The position numbers were made by a program, and so were the translations under genes. DNA of 64,000 nucleotides from Nostoc sp. UHCC 0302 (GTDB lineage: Bacteria; Cyanobacteriota; Cyanobacteriia; Cyanobacteriales; Nostocaceae): the NCBI RefSeq assembly GCF_038096175.1, contig NZ_CP151099.1:4496501-4560500 (forward strand), in the 5' to 3' direction. Below the pieces are notes generated by a model. It was not told the DNA's origin. It saw only the letters and a program-made list of their open reading frames with translations, and made no database searches. Positions 46,088 to 56,181 of this stretch are shown here, in pieces; position 1 is the first letter of the stretch; the number at the start of each line of letters is the position of its first letter.

Positions 46088-47068
46088 CTAAACTTGTTTA
46101 TCAAGGCGACTATAAATTTGCCCATCATTCCATATTGCTTGGATGACAGTACCCAAGGCTTTAAGAAAACCCAAAGTGTAGAAAACGGAGCGAGTAGCGA
46201 TTTTGATGGGAGAACCGCTTTTATGGCAAGGTGGGCGTCCTAAAACGTGACAGTCAAATAAACGGGCGTATAGGCGTAAAGCTTGGGTAACAGTGAGGTT
46301 TTTTAGCCCCATTAAGAAATGATTGTGGTAGAAGGTTATTTGATATTTGAGCGATCGCATACTAATATCATGGCAACCTCCAGTTTCTTCGCCTAAATGC
46401 ACTAAATGGGCTTCTGGGTCGTACCAAATTTTATATCCCGTTTGCCGCACTCGCAAACAAAAATCTGATTCTTCCCGCACTGCACTACCGCAAAACCTCT
46501 CATCAAACCTCAGTCCGTGCTTAGTAAAAATTTCGCGGCGAAAAGACATATTGCAACCCCTAGCTGTTAATACTTGCTGGGGTTTAGTTGTGTGTACTAA
46601 ATCAATATGATACCAAGCAATTCCAGGATCCATAGCTTGGGGAGGTAGATATTCAATCTGCATCTCTCCTCCAGAATCACCTAATTTCATTCTGTCAAAG
46701 ACTCGCCCAGCAACAGCCCCCACCTCTGGGTTTTGCAAATAGTTCTTCACATGAGCTGCCAAAAATCCAGGTGTTAACTGAACATCATCATCAATAAACA
46801 GTATTATTTCACCAAGCGATCGCCGCACAGCATAATTTCGCGCTCCTGGCAAACTTGCCCAACCTAAGCGCAACCATTTAATTTTACCTGCTGCCGCCTG
46901 TTCTTCTAAGTACGCTTGAGTTTCTGGTTGGTGTTTGTCTGTTTGATCTACTACCAAAACTTCAAAGTTCGGATAGTCCTGTTTGAGGACATCTACAATA
47001 CTATCCCGTAGTGGTTCCTCTCGGCTGTAGGTTGGAATCACTACGGAAATCAAAGGACAATTGTTCAT
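46088..47068 (-). CDS. hpsN: Glycosyltransferase family 2, HpsN-like
   Basis: A 326-residue GT-A enzyme. It begins PLISVVIPTYSREEPLRDSI, has the metal-binding DDD in ILFIDDDVQLTPGFL, and a conserved acceptor-side block (FCGSAVREESDFCLRVRQTG) with catalytic Asp. No membrane segment is strong, so it works at the inner face of the membrane. It lies in the cluster with the HpsL-like protein. HpsN is my best match from family type, length and order. Confidence 0.68.
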   Translation of the reverse strand: MNNCPLISVVIPTYSREEPLRDSIVDVLKQDYPNFEVLVVDQTDKHQPETQAYLEEQAAAGKIKWLRLGWASLPGARNYAVRRSLGEIILFIDDDVQLTPGFLAAHVKNYLQNPEVGAVAGRVFDRMKLGDSGGEMQIEYLPPQAMDPGIAWYHIDLVHTTKPQQVLTARGCNMSFRREIFTKHGLRFDERFCGSAVREESDFCLRVRQTGYKIWYDPEAHLVHLGEETGGCHDISMRSLKYQITFYHNHFLMGLKNLTVTQALRLYARLFDCHVLGRPPCHKSGSPIKIATRSVFYTLGFLKALGTVIQAIWNDGQIYSRLDKQV

Positions 47069-47107
47069 AATTTTCTGAGGTAGTTTTGCTTTTTCATTTT
47101 TAATTAT

Positions 47108-48259
47108 TCATACTGCTGCTGCATAAAGATTGTCCAATAAATCATTTTGTTTTTCGGAGTTATGTACATTTTGGGCTTGAGCTAATGCTCCTGCACTTAA
47201 GGATTCATAATGTTCTCTTTTATCTCCTCTATCCAGAAAATGTAAAATTTGCTGTAATGCTTGATCTGCTAGATAGTCATAAGTGCTATTCACAATATCC
47301 CAATATTCATCAGTTTTAGTTTTTTCTCCGTGCAACCAATTACTCCAATGCTTAATTTCATTAATTGGTAATTCTAAAATATATCCATTTTCCCCATGAC
47401 GAATAAACTCTGGTAATGCACATACATTCGTTGTAATCGCGGGTGTAGCAACTGTAAAACCTTCGACAATACTATATCCGTAAGTATCATGTAATGTTGC
47501 CATTAATTGAAAATGACTTTGTGAGAATAACTCAAGAACTTTGGCATTCGGAATATTTTTATGGAAGACAATGTTACTTAAATTAAGTAACTTTAAATCT
47601 TCTGTATATTTGGTGCGATCGGGAAAATCGGTCGGTACTCCTGAACCATATTCAAGCCCAGATATAATATGTATAGTGATAGGCAAACCTAGTTTTTCAG
47701 CTTTTTTTGCTAATCTTAAAGCAACAATTCCACCTTTTCTAGCAAAGTGGTTACCAACAAAGACAAGCTGTAAACTTGGATGTTCTTGATAAATTTTAGG
47801 TTGGCTAACTCTTACAGGAAAGTTAGGATGTATTACCAGTAGTTTATTATTAACTTTCTCTGCAAGTGTCCATCCTTCTATCCGCTTGCCGAATCTTAGT
47901 TTTGCATAATCTGAAATTGCTATAATTTTTTGGCAATTTTCTAGTGATAACCGATTATTTAATAAATCATAAATTCTAGCTTCTTGCTTATTTTGAGGAT
48001 TTCTATATAGAACACGATGATCTTCAAATGTGAGAAACCAAGGTTTATTTGTATATAAAATTCTATTGAAAGAATGAATGGTTTGGTATCTTCCCCACAA
48101 AGGTTGCCAGGGAATAAAGCTGCCTAAAGGATACCAAACTTTTTCTATAGGATATCTGCCAGCAGGAAAAGGCTTAGGCCGGATAAGTGTATGTTGAGAA
48201 TTACGAGGTAGATTAGGAATGCTGAGGTGTTGTTGACCTCCTATGATAACTTTTACCAT
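47108..48259 (-). CDS. Glycosyltransferase (GT4-like) in the hps-type cluster
   Basis: A 383-residue GT-B-type enzyme. The C-terminal half has LQLVFVGNHFARKGGIVALR for the donor domain and HDTYGYSIVEGFTVATPAITTN, where the first Glu of the usual E-x7-E pair is at IVEG. The N-terminal half is less typical (PFPAGRYPIEKVWYPLGSFI). It starts 10 bp after the HpsL-like gene stop, so the two are likely cotranslated. By position it would be hpsM, which I could not confirm. Confidence 0.75.
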   Translation of the reverse strand: MVKVIIGGQQHLSIPNLPRNSQHTLIRPKPFPAGRYPIEKVWYPLGSFIPWQPLWGRYQTIHSFNRILYTNKPWFLTFEDHRVLYRNPQNKQEARIYDLLNNRLSLENCQKIIAISDYAKLRFGKRIEGWTLAEKVNNKLLVIHPNFPVRVSQPKIYQEHPSLQLVFVGNHFARKGGIVALRLAKKAEKLGLPITIHIISGLEYGSGVPTDFPDRTKYTEDLKLLNLSNIVFHKNIPNAKVLELFSQSHFQLMATLHDTYGYSIVEGFTVATPAITTNVCALPEFIRHGENGYILELPINEIKHWSNWLHGEKTKTDEYWDIVNSTYDYLADQALQQILHFLDRGDKREHYESLSAGALAQAQNVHNSEKQNDLLDNLYAAAV

Positions 48260-48269
48260 TTTTATCTCT

Positions 48270-49916
48270 TTAAATTGTTTTTAGAGGTTTTTTCTTGTTT
48301 TTGTTCTGAGGGTCAGCATCTTCCTTCTCTTGTTTATCCAAGACTGGCAATTTAAAAAGAACTCCCGCAAAAAACCAGTAGTAGACAGCAACTGGATCGA
48401 CATCCAGAGGGTAGTAGTAAGTGTTGTAACTTATAAACAATATAAACACCCATAAAGCAGCTCCGTAACTGCGGAAATTACGGTTTTTTATCGAACGATA
48501 TGTTTTGAAGGCAATAATTGTTAAACTAGTGACTAAACCCAAAAAGGCTAGCAATCCCACTATTCCAACTTCATAAAGTACTTTGGGGTAATAGGTTTCC
48601 ACCAATTTAGTTGAACCCATCGCACGGGCAGAGTTAGTTGCTCGACCTAAGCCAGTTCCTAGTGGCCCGTCTACGTTTTTCCAGTTTTCCTCAAATTGCT
48701 GGACGATAAAATCTTGAGGTGGTGAAGCATCCCAGCGGCTGGTAAAACTCTCAGTTCTTTCTTGGACAATAGCAGGGTTAGTCACCATCGCTATTCCCAG
48801 AATTATGGCCAGTCCTACTCCTATAGGGATAAATCGTTTGAGGTTGGCAATTTGACCAGTGAGCAGTAGTAAAATTACGAAGCAGGTTGGTACTAAGGCT
48901 AAGGCAATTCTCTGTCCAGAGATGACAGCATTGATAAATACCGATGCCAAAGAACCTAAACCCATTAGCCGCCAAAATATAGAAGGATCAGTGAAGCCTG
49001 TAGCAAAGGTAAAAAAGGTGCTGGCAATTAAGAACCATGCCCACTGCCAAGGGGCTACAAAGGTTCCAGGTAAGCGAATAACCCCTTCTTCAGGGCTATA
49101 TACTAACGCCCCACCAAAATAACATCGGGCTTCGAGTGTTGCTCTAAATAAGGCATCTCCTTCAAGACCTCTAGTACCTTGACATACACCAGTTAGTAAA
49201 AAAAAGTATTGAATAAATCCCAGCACACAACAAATTAGTGTGAGAACAATCTGGAGGCGCGATAAAAATAGAAAATCCTGCTTATTGCGAATTAAATAGT
49301 AAGCGCAAGTAATTAAGGGTACGTAGCCCAAAAGTACTTTCAGTCCTAAAATACCCATGCCTAAAGGTATTTCGTTGGGTGCTTTTTCCAAAAGTCCGAC
49401 GCTTGGCGGGTTGAACTGCTGTCCTCCGTTGACAAACACGAGCGTTAACAGACTGCAAGCCAAAACAATATACAGTGGGATCTTAATGCCTTGGGGAATA
49501 ATTATCGGTAGCCCCTGCTTACGGCAAGTTTGCCAAAGCCCAATTAGCGCTGGTACATAAAAGGAGTCTTTAGCTAATTGAAGTATCGGGCTATTACCCA
49601 AGTAGTAGGTGATAGTACCGCCAACAGGCACATAAATGATGAAGGCATATAGCGCTATCCGCGGATACTTATAGGAAAGGGACATAACGATTATCCCTAA
49701 GACGGAAGGAGCTGCTGCTTTAAATCCAGCTATGAAAAAAAGCACAATGCCAACGAATAAACCGCCAAAGGTAGCGGTGGTAAGCAAACTAATGAGTTCT
49801 TTGCGTGATTGGGCTGTTTTGCGCTTTTGAGCTAACCGTTCTTTGAGGCTAAGAGTAGGAGTTTCTTTTTCAGCCTGCTTTTTTGATTTCTGAGATTTTG
49901 ACTTGAATTTTGGCAT
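48270..49916 (-). CDS. hpsL: HpsL-like polysaccharide polymerase/O-antigen ligase family protein
   Basis: A 548-residue membrane protein with about 11 to 12 helices and a basic N-terminal tail (KSKSQKSKKQAEKETPTLSL, KERLAQKRKTAQSRKEL) that I recall from HpsL, the hormogonium polysaccharide protein of Nostoc. The Wzy/WaaL fold is suggested by LPGTFVAPWQWAWFLIAS, the periplasmic loop with GPLGTGLGRATNSAR and the late helices. It should polymerise or ligate the glycan outside the membrane. It is first in the cluster and 10 bp ahead of the next gene, so it probably leads the operon. Confidence 0.78.
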   Translation of the reverse strand: MPKFKSKSQKSKKQAEKETPTLSLKERLAQKRKTAQSRKELISLLTTATFGGLFVGIVLFFIAGFKAAAPSVLGIIVMSLSYKYPRIALYAFIIYVPVGGTITYYLGNSPILQLAKDSFYVPALIGLWQTCRKQGLPIIIPQGIKIPLYIVLACSLLTLVFVNGGQQFNPPSVGLLEKAPNEIPLGMGILGLKVLLGYVPLITCAYYLIRNKQDFLFLSRLQIVLTLICCVLGFIQYFFLLTGVCQGTRGLEGDALFRATLEARCYFGGALVYSPEEGVIRLPGTFVAPWQWAWFLIASTFFTFATGFTDPSIFWRLMGLGSLASVFINAVISGQRIALALVPTCFVILLLLTGQIANLKRFIPIGVGLAIILGIAMVTNPAIVQERTESFTSRWDASPPQDFIVQQFEENWKNVDGPLGTGLGRATNSARAMGSTKLVETYYPKVLYEVGIVGLLAFLGLVTSLTIIAFKTYRSIKNRNFRSYGAALWVFILFISYNTYYYPLDVDPVAVYYWFFAGVLFKLPVLDKQEKEDADPQNKNKKKPLKTI

Positions 49917-49967
49917 AGTGGCGCTGTAGCCTATCAGAGGATGCTTGGAAAATCGTAAAGTTTACTG

Positions 49968-50066
49968 AAAAACCCTCTTCAAACTTCTCCCCCACAGGGA
50001 AAGAGGCTTTGAAACCTCCATTCATTTGTAGATAAGGGAGGCTAGGGGAGTTAGGTTTGGGAGTTC
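49968..50066. repeat. Purine/pyrimidine inverted repeat element
   Basis: ACCCTCTTCAAACTTCTCCC and a later AAGGGAGGCTAGGGGAGTTA can partly pair. The words resemble those within 23712-23865. The rest of the gap has no gene. Confidence 0.45.
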
Positions 50067-50148
50067 TTAATGTTAATCACAATACTTTTCAAACATCCTC
50101 TCAACCTCAAAAAATATCTATAGCTTACATACAAATGCATCAGAATAG

Positions 50149-50889
50149 CTATAGCGTATACAAACCAAATTCATCTCTAATTGATTTAGTTAATGATTTA
50201 CGGTCAAAAATATTGAAGTTTAGTTTCATTGAACCATAGAAAAGATTTTCGCCTGTTTCTACAATGTAAATTGCCCCAAGAAATGGCAATGGTTTAATAG
50301 GTTTTGCCTTATTTTCTAATACGCCTCTGACTTTACCGTGGTCTATATAATATTTGTAGTATCCATAACCGCGATTATATTCTGCATTTTCTGGTAAAAA
50401 ATTTAAGTCATAGCGGATAATGTTTGATGTACCGCACATTAAATAGAAATTTTTTCTTTTAATATATATATATTTACTAGCTTCTTTATATTTATAACCT
50501 TTGTTGATAAACCATCCATTACATTTGGGATGTTGCTTAATAAATGCGGCTAAGTTTTTGCTGATGCAATCGTCTGCATCTACTGTCATAGTGTGAGTTG
50601 GGGAAAATCGGCTAGCATACATTAATCCTTTCAAGATTTTTCGCCCTTTATCTGTGTCTCCTCTAGTTATAGGGTTTGTCTCATTAGCAGGTGGGAAATC
50701 AACTGTAATGTATGTAATTTTAGGATGATAAAATTCTATTTTTGGCTGTTCATGGCAAACGACAATAGCTTGAAAGTCAGGTGATGTTTGGTTGCAAATT
50801 GATTTAATACATCTTTCAAATAATTGTGTAACACGCTCCCAAGAATTGGAAGCTTGGGGACTTCTGAGTGGGATAATAAAAACAAGCAT
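50149..50889 (-). CDS. Glycosyltransferase-like protein, GT-A fold
   Basis: The 246 residues show a GT2-type fold: MLVFIIPLRSPQASNSWERV, LFERCIKSICNQTSPDFQAI and the metal motif TVDADDCISKNLAAFI. The C-terminal half is Lys/Tyr-rich. It is shorter than most GT2 enzymes. It follows the hps-like cluster upstream on the same strand with a 230-bp gap, so it may be a separate unit. Low GC and an AT-rich codon pattern (KYIYIKRKNFYL) suggest a distinct origin. Confidence 0.72.
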   Translation of the reverse strand: MLVFIIPLRSPQASNSWERVTQLFERCIKSICNQTSPDFQAIVVCHEQPKIEFYHPKITYITVDFPPANETNPITRGDTDKGRKILKGLMYASRFSPTHTMTVDADDCISKNLAAFIKQHPKCNGWFINKGYKYKEASKYIYIKRKNFYLMCGTSNIIRYDLNFLPENAEYNRGYGYYKYYIDHGKVRGVLENKAKPIKPLPFLGAIYIVETGENLFYGSMKLNFNIFDRKSLTKSIRDEFGLYTL

Positions 50890-51190
50890 TTTATTAAGAA
50901 AGAAATGAGGAGTCAGGAGTCAGAATTTATATTACTCCCTCTACGATGTAAGATTACTATCTACTTTTTCTTTTTTCTTCTCCTATCGGAGATGCTATGC
51001 GAATGCGTCCTTCTCTGTGAGACCGGAGGCGAATGCGGTTTGTTAAATCAGATATCCTATCAGAATTCTAAATTATTCAATATATTAATTAATACAAATG
51101 TCAAAGCTTCCACAGATCACCAAGGCTGGTTAATTTGCAGAAGCTGTGACGAAAAAGTTGCACTATTTGAATGGTGAGATAGGGGCGAAT
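50890..51190. other. Intergenic with repeat words
   Basis: No convincing gene. GAGATGCTATGCGAATGCGT and CCGGAGGCGAATGCGG at 50988-51036 belong to the same loose repeat group as 44730-44796. An open frame across it includes these repeats and is not credible. Confidence 0.45.
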
Positions 51191-52663
51191 TTAGACCGCT
51201 ATGTGTTGCTGAACTTGTGAGACTAATTCGTTTGTCCAGTAGTTAGTAAGTTCGGCATTAGCGGCTTCTACCATAACCCTGATGACTGGTTCTGTACCAG
51301 AGGCGCGAACCAAAATTCTGCCAGAATCACCCATTGCTGCTTCGGCAAGGGCGATCGCTTGTTGCAAAGGTTCACAATCTTGCCATGCTAGACGGCGATC
51401 GCGGTCTACTACTCGCACGTTCCGCAATAGCTGTGGATAGGTCTGAAAGCTTTGGTCTACTAATTCTGCTAAGGAAACACCCGCCTCTTTAACTAAAGCT
51501 GCTAAATGCAATGCTGTTAATAAGCCATCGCCAGTAATGCCGTAATGACGGCAAAGAATATGACCTGATTGTTCACCGCCTAGCATTCCCCCAGTCCGCA
51601 ACATTTCTGCTTGTACATATTGGTCACCGACTGCGGTGCGAATTAAGTTACCACCTTGTTGCTTCCAAGCCCTCTCAAAGCCTAAGTTAGCCATGACTGT
51701 GGATACAATCAGGTTGTCTGGGAGTTGTTGCTTTTGTTGTAAGTGGCTTCCCCACAGGTAGAGAATGTAATCACCGTTTACTTGCCGTCCAGTATTGTCT
51801 ACAGCTAAAACGCGATCGGCATCGCCATCAAAGGCAAAGCCTAAGTCGGCGTTGTGTTCTTGTACAGTTGCTTGCAGAATATCTAGGTGAGTAGAACCGC
51901 AGTTGACGTTGATGCGATCGCCATCTGCTTCGTTATGCAAGGAAATGACTTCTGCCCCCATTTCTGTAAATACTGAAGGTGCTAATCCAACAGCTGCACC
52001 CCAGGCTAAGTCCAAAACAATTTTCATTCCCTGAAGATTTACAGCAGCGTTTAAGGGGGTTTTCAATGTCTCGCTATAATGCCGCAATAACTCAAGGCGT
52101 GAGTAATGCCGTCCCCACTTATTGCTGCTAGCAGTCGATGATATGTTGCCGCGTAGTCCTGCCTCAATTTCTGCCTGTAATAGTTGGGGTAACTTCGCAC
52201 CACCCGCACCAAAAATTTTAATCCCATTGTCCTCTGGGGGGTTATGGCTGGCAGAAATCATGACTCCGCCGATGGCGTCAGTGATGCTGGTGAGATAGGC
52301 AACGCAAGGAGTGGGACATAACCCTAGATACCAAACCTCTAATCCCGCTGCTGTTAACCCTGCACTCAAGGCCATAGCTAACATATCGCTGGAGTTTCTG
52401 GAATCCTGTCCGAGAATCACTGGCCCTGTTTGACTCGCATGGGTACGCAAAACAATACCCGCCCAAAAACCAACTTGCAATGCTAAGGGCGCACTCAGCA
52501 ATTCTCCCACTCGTCCGCGAATACCATCTGTACCAAAAAGGGAAGTCGCTGGTAATGGAATTAAATTTAGTGCAAAACTGCTCTCACTAGCTTTACCCAC
52601 TCCATCAGCTTCTGAAGCAGAATCACCAGCAATACCTGAAGTCCGAGTTATAGATGAAACCAT
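51191..52663 (-). CDS. glmM: Phosphoglucosamine mutase
   Basis: GlmM converts glucosamine 6-phosphate to glucosamine 1-phosphate for UDP-GlcNAc, hence for peptidoglycan and lipopolysaccharide. The four blocks of the family are present: [13 protein letters not shown], catalytic serine loop [18 protein letters not shown], metal loop [14 protein letters not shown] and sugar loop GGEQSGHI, with [13 protein letters not shown] binding phosphate. The N-terminus has about 45 extra residues ahead of the core (Ser/Ala-rich), as in some cyanobacteria. The ATG at 52663 (490 residues) is preferred over a TTG at 52684. Confidence 0.95.
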   Translation of the reverse strand: MVSSITRTSGIAGDSASEADGVGKASESSFALNLIPLPATSLFGTDGIRGRVGELLSAPLALQVGFWAGIVLRTHASQTGPVILGQDSRNSSDMLAMALSAGLTAAGLEVWYLGLCPTPCVAYLTSITDAIGGVMISASHNPPEDNGIKIFGAGGAKLPQLLQAEIEAGLRGNISSTASSNKWGRHYSRLELLRHYSETLKTPLNAAVNLQGMKIVLDLAWGAAVGLAPSVFTEMGAEVISLHNEADGDRINVNCGSTHLDILQATVQEHNADLGFAFDGDADRVLAVDNTGRQVNGDYILYLWGSHLQQKQQLPDNLIVSTVMANLGFERAWKQQGGNLIRTAVGDQYVQAEMLRTGGMLGGEQSGHILCRHYGITGDGLLTALHLAALVKEAGVSLAELVDQSFQTYPQLLRNVRVVDRDRRLAWQDCEPLQQAIALAEAAMGDSGRILVRASGTEPVIRVMVEAANAELTNYWTNELVSQVQQHIAV

Positions 52664-53126
52664 AAGTTTAAACACTCCACACAATCACACCAAAAATATA
52701 CTTGACACTTTGTTCAACAATTCCGACAGAATAACTTATCTATAATTGTTTTTCTTTGGCAAAATTTATTTTTATGAAGTTTTTTTACGTATATTTATTT
52801 AAATTGATTTTTATTTGTACGTCAGTATTGTGACAATAATATTATTAGCTTTTACTGAGATATGAAGTCTCTAGGTTGTAGCTAACTATTGCTATTATGT
52901 CTCGACTTCAGCCCTGTTAGAAAAAGTTAGACTATTGCAATACAACTTGTATTTCCTGAGCCATATTGTCGCTAAATGCTGTGTAAATTAATACAAAAAA
53001 CTAAAACTTAAAGAATTTTAATATAAATTCTCATCAAAAAGTTCTAATGTAACGTTTTAATGGCTTTTTTAGCCGTTCGTAAATCAAAAACTCCAACAAT
53101 TGATTTTTAAAGTTGAGAAATTTAGC
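52664..53126. other. Divergent promoter region of glmM and heme oxygenase
   Basis: AT-rich and without ORF or strong hairpin. It must hold the two promoters. I found no clear NtcA-type site. Confidence 0.45.
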
Positions 53127-53843
53127 ATGAGCAGCAATTTAGCAACCAAATTACGTGTAGGCACTAAAAAAGCCCATACGATGGCAGAAAATGTAGGTTT
53201 TGTCAAGTGCTTTTTAAAAGGAGTAGTCGAGAAGAACTCCTACCGGAAACTAGTTGCTAACTTCTACTTCATCTACTCAGCGATGGAAGAGGAGATGGAA
53301 AAGCACCGCCAGCATCCAATTATTTCTAAAATTTACTTTCCCCAGCTAAACCGCAAGTATACCTTAGAGAAAGACTTGAGTTATTACTTTGGTAACAACT
53401 GGCGGGAGCAAATCCAACTATCTTCAGCAGGAGAAGCTTATGTAAAACGTATCAGAGAAATATCTGAAAAAGAGCCGGAACTATTAATCGCCCATTCTTA
53501 CACCCGTTACTTAGGCGATTTATCTGGGGGACAGATTCTCAAAAACATTGCCCAAACGGCGATGAACCTCTCTGATGGGCAAGGTACTGCCTTCTACGAA
53601 TTTGCAGACATTTCTGACGAAAAAGCATTCAAAGCCAAATATCGTCAAGCTTTGGATGAACTACCCCTTGATGATGCTACAGGCGATCGCATAGTTGAGG
53701 AAGCTAACGACGCGTTTGGCATGAACATGAAGATGTTCCAAGAATTAGAAGGCAATTTAATTAAAGCGATCGGTGTAATGCTGTTCAACAGCCTCACCCG
53801 GCGTCGTACACGCGGTAGCACTGAACTTGCCACTGCCGAGTAA
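53127..53843 (+). CDS. ho1: Heme oxygenase (biliverdin-producing)
   Basis: Heme oxygenase opens heme with reduced ferredoxin to give biliverdin, CO and iron. Biliverdin is the precursor of phycobilins and of the phytochrome chromophore predicted here. From the ATG at 53127 the protein has 238 residues, the HO-1 length, with proximal ligand His17 (GTKKAHTMAEN), distal helix YTRYLGDLSGGQILKNIAQ and the conserved FAYE-like ADISDEKAFKAKYRQ. A TTG at 53100 would add nine residues. The gene is alone, as for ho1 in many cyanobacteria. Confidence 0.95.
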   Translation: MSSNLATKLRVGTKKAHTMAENVGFVKCFLKGVVEKNSYRKLVANFYFIYSAMEEEMEKHRQHPIISKIYFPQLNRKYTLEKDLSYYFGNNWREQIQLSSAGEAYVKRIREISEKEPELLIAHSYTRYLGDLSGGQILKNIAQTAMNLSDGQGTAFYEFADISDEKAFKAKYRQALDELPLDDATGDRIVEEANDAFGMNMKMFQELEGNLIKAIGVMLFNSLTRRRTRGSTELATAE

Positions 53844-54122
53844 AAGAAGAAAGATTTTCATGTTTTGTTATGAACAGCAGTGCATGGGAGTTCGTCTTAA
53901 AAGTCTAAGAGTGCGGAGTGTGGTGTGTAGAGTCATCAGTTTAGACAACTTTGTGAATGTGAGTTCATAAGTGTATCTGGGAAAAATTAAGCGCTAAAAA
54001 CGCTCAAAATATTTAGGGGCAATAGCCTTGTGACTGCTTTAGATAGATGAAAGCAAGCATGGGGAGATTGCCCCTCAATTATGATTAATCAGCGTGTGAA
54101 TTCTGCGGGAGTAGTGAACTTG
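53844..54122. other. Intergenic with a long hairpin
   Basis: The gap after heme oxygenase has no gene. It holds a hairpin at 54016-54074 with arms GGGGCAAT and ATTGCCCC and an inner GCTTT/AAAGC stem. It might be a terminator or a small RNA. Confidence 0.45.
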
Positions 54123-54345
54123 CTAACGTTGAGTAAATTTTTGTAATTTTTCATCTAGTTTTTCTTGTTTCAGAAGCGTTGTAGCCAAGTTACTGTATTC
54201 TGTATCACGGGTTGAATGGCAATAGCTTGACGAAAAGCAGCGATCGCTTCTTCAAGTTTTTCCTGTTCTATTAAAGCTACAACCAATTGGCTGTAGCTAA
54301 AAACACTCAGTTTAATTTTAATGGCTTGGCGATAAGCAACTATCG
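54123..54345 (-). pseudogene. 3' remnant of a TPR-protein gene
   Basis: Directly downstream of the protease-TPR stop codon the minus strand reads AIVAYRQAIKIKLSVFSYSQ, then LVVALIEQEKLEEAIAAFRQ and AIAIQP. A frameshift near 54215 moves the rest to another frame (EYSNLATTLLKQEKLDEKLQ), ending at a TAG at 54123. It has TPR character, lacks a start, and fits onto the end of the fragment at 56437-56685. Confidence 0.65.
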
Positions 54346-56181
54346 CTAAAGCTTTTTAATTAATTCCATCAGTGTTTGATAGGAATCTGTGTCCCCTTGT
54401 TCTTGAAAGAGGTTGGCTGCTTTTTGTAAATCCGCGATCCCCCCTTTCTTGTCTTCCAAGGCATACCGGGTAAGTCCTCGACCTGCATAGGCTTTGGCAT
54501 AATTAGGATTAATCTTGAGGGCAAGGTTGAAATCTGCTATAGCTCCTTGCTTGTCACCTAACTCATAGTGGGCTAGTCCCCGGTCACTGTAGGCTTCGAC
54601 AAAGTTAGGATTAATCTTGAGGGCAAGGTTGTAATCTGCTATAGCCCCTTGCTTGTCACCTAACTTATAGCGGACAATTCCCCGGCTGTAGTAGGCTTCG
54701 ACAAAGTTAGGATTAATCTTGAGGGCAAGGTTGAAATCTGCTATAGCCCCTTGCTTGTCTCCCAAATCATAGCGTGCTAGTCCTCGGTTGACGTAGGCTG
54801 GGGCAATATTGGGATTAATCTTGAGGGCAAGGTTGTAATCTGCTATAGCTCCTTGCTTGTCGCCTAGCTCATAGTGGGCTAATCCTCGATTGTAGTAGGC
54901 AAAGGCATAATTGGGATTAATCTTGAGGGCAAGGTTGTGATCTGCTATAGCCCCTTGTTTGTCTCCCAAATCATAGCGGGCTAATCCTCGATTGCTGTAG
55001 GCTGGGGCAAAGTTGGGATTAATCTTGAGGACAAAGTTGAAATCAGCTATAGCCCCTTGCTTGTCTCCCAAATAATAGCGGGCAGTTCCTCGGATGTTGT
55101 AGGCTTGAGCATCATTGGGATTGAGGCGAATTGCTTCTGTGGAAGCTGTGATTGCTCCTTTATAGTCTTTTAATAAATAACGAATAACCCCTTGACTACG
55201 TTTGGCATCAGCTTTCTTTCCTTGTACAGCAAATAATTCTGTTGCTTTCTGTAAATCTTCAACAGCTTTCTGATTGTCTCCAGAATCTCTGTGAGCTAAT
55301 CCTAGTTTATAGTAGGCATCGGCATAATTAGGATTAATCTTGATGGCTTGGTTGTAATCAGCGATCGCACCTTTATAATCTCCTTTATGGTACTTATCCC
55401 CACCCTGAATAAAGAAGTCATCTGCTTTCGGAACTGTAGCGATGGATGTACTAGGAGAACTAACGCCTACATCAACTCCAGTTTGGGCAGAGAGTTTCAA
55501 AAAGGTATTAATCGGAATGCCCAAATTAAAGCCAGTCTTAATAATCACGTTAGGATTTTTATCAGAGATTTTAAAGTTCTCAGTTGTATCGCTTCGACCA
55601 TGAATTCCTATAACTTCGCCTTTGTCATTCAACACTGGGCCACCACTCATCCCTGCCAACGTCTCATTGCTGTAAACCAATGCATAGCCATCACGCAGAG
55701 GTTTTGAGGCATTAGCTGTAATTCGCCCATCAGTGAAATTGTAAATGGAACTGGAAATGGCTGCACTTATTTGTGGAAAACCAGCCACATAGGCGGTTGT
55801 TCCTTCAGTTGACAAGTCTGAGTTACCGATTTTGGCAACAGGATAATTTTGATTGCTAGTAAATTGCACAACAGCTAAATCAACTGAAGGAAGCTTTTTA
55901 ACAGTGCTGTAGTTAAGTGAGTAATGCGTTCCCTCTGGAGTTACAATTTCGTATTGAGCTTGAGCTTCGACAACGTGTTTGGCAGTAAGGACAGTGTAAG
56001 TATTACCCTCTCGTTTAATAATGATTCCACTCCCAGAGCCATCGTGATTCTCAATTTCTACAGTAATAGCTTTGGCAACTTTCGCAACCTCAGATGAGTC
56101 AAGTGCAAGAGCGTTTTGGGGTTGCACAAAGGCAATTGATACACCAATTAATGCTGGTACGAGTGAATAATAAAATTTCAT
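54346..56181 (-). CDS. Secreted trypsin-like serine protease with C-terminal TPRs
   Basis: A 611-residue protein with a signal peptide (LVPALIGVSIAFVQPQNALA). The protease domain (about 30-230) has the full triad: His in LTAKHVVEA, Asp in PSVDLAVVQF and Ser in LAGMSGGPVLN, so it should be active in the periplasm or outside. Ten TPRs follow; numbers 4-9 are nearly identical 34-residue units (GDKQGAIADYNLALKINPN). In DNA they form a 102-bp tandem repeat at about 54500-55120. TPRs should bind a partner or substrate. The gene lies between the two halves of an interrupted TPR gene. Confidence 0.9.
   Translation of the reverse strand: MKFYYSLVPALIGVSIAFVQPQNALALDSSEVAKVAKAITVEIENHDGSGSGIIIKREGNTYTVLTAKHVVEAQAQYEIVTPEGTHYSLNYSTVKKLPSVDLAVVQFTSNQNYPVAKIGNSDLSTEGTTAYVAGFPQISAAISSSIYNFTDGRITANASKPLRDGYALVYSNETLAGMSGGPVLNDKGEVIGIHGRSDTTENFKISDKNPNVIIKTGFNLGIPINTFLKLSAQTGVDVGVSSPSTSIATVPKADDFFIQGGDKYHKGDYKGAIADYNQAIKINPNYADAYYKLGLAHRDSGDNQKAVEDLQKATELFAVQGKKADAKRSQGVIRYLLKDYKGAITASTEAIRLNPNDAQAYNIRGTARYYLGDKQGAIADFNFVLKINPNFAPAYSNRGLARYDLGDKQGAIADHNLALKINPNYAFAYYNRGLAHYELGDKQGAIADYNLALKINPNIAPAYVNRGLARYDLGDKQGAIADFNLALKINPNFVEAYYSRGIVRYKLGDKQGAIADYNLALKINPNFVEAYSDRGLAHYELGDKQGAIADFNLALKINPNYAKAYAGRGLTRYALEDKKGGIADLQKAANLFQEQGDTDSYQTLMELIKKL

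Noticed and set aside
51000-51177. A plus-strand frame between the GT-A protein and glmM
   Set aside because: It includes repeat words and has no family likeness or ribosome site.
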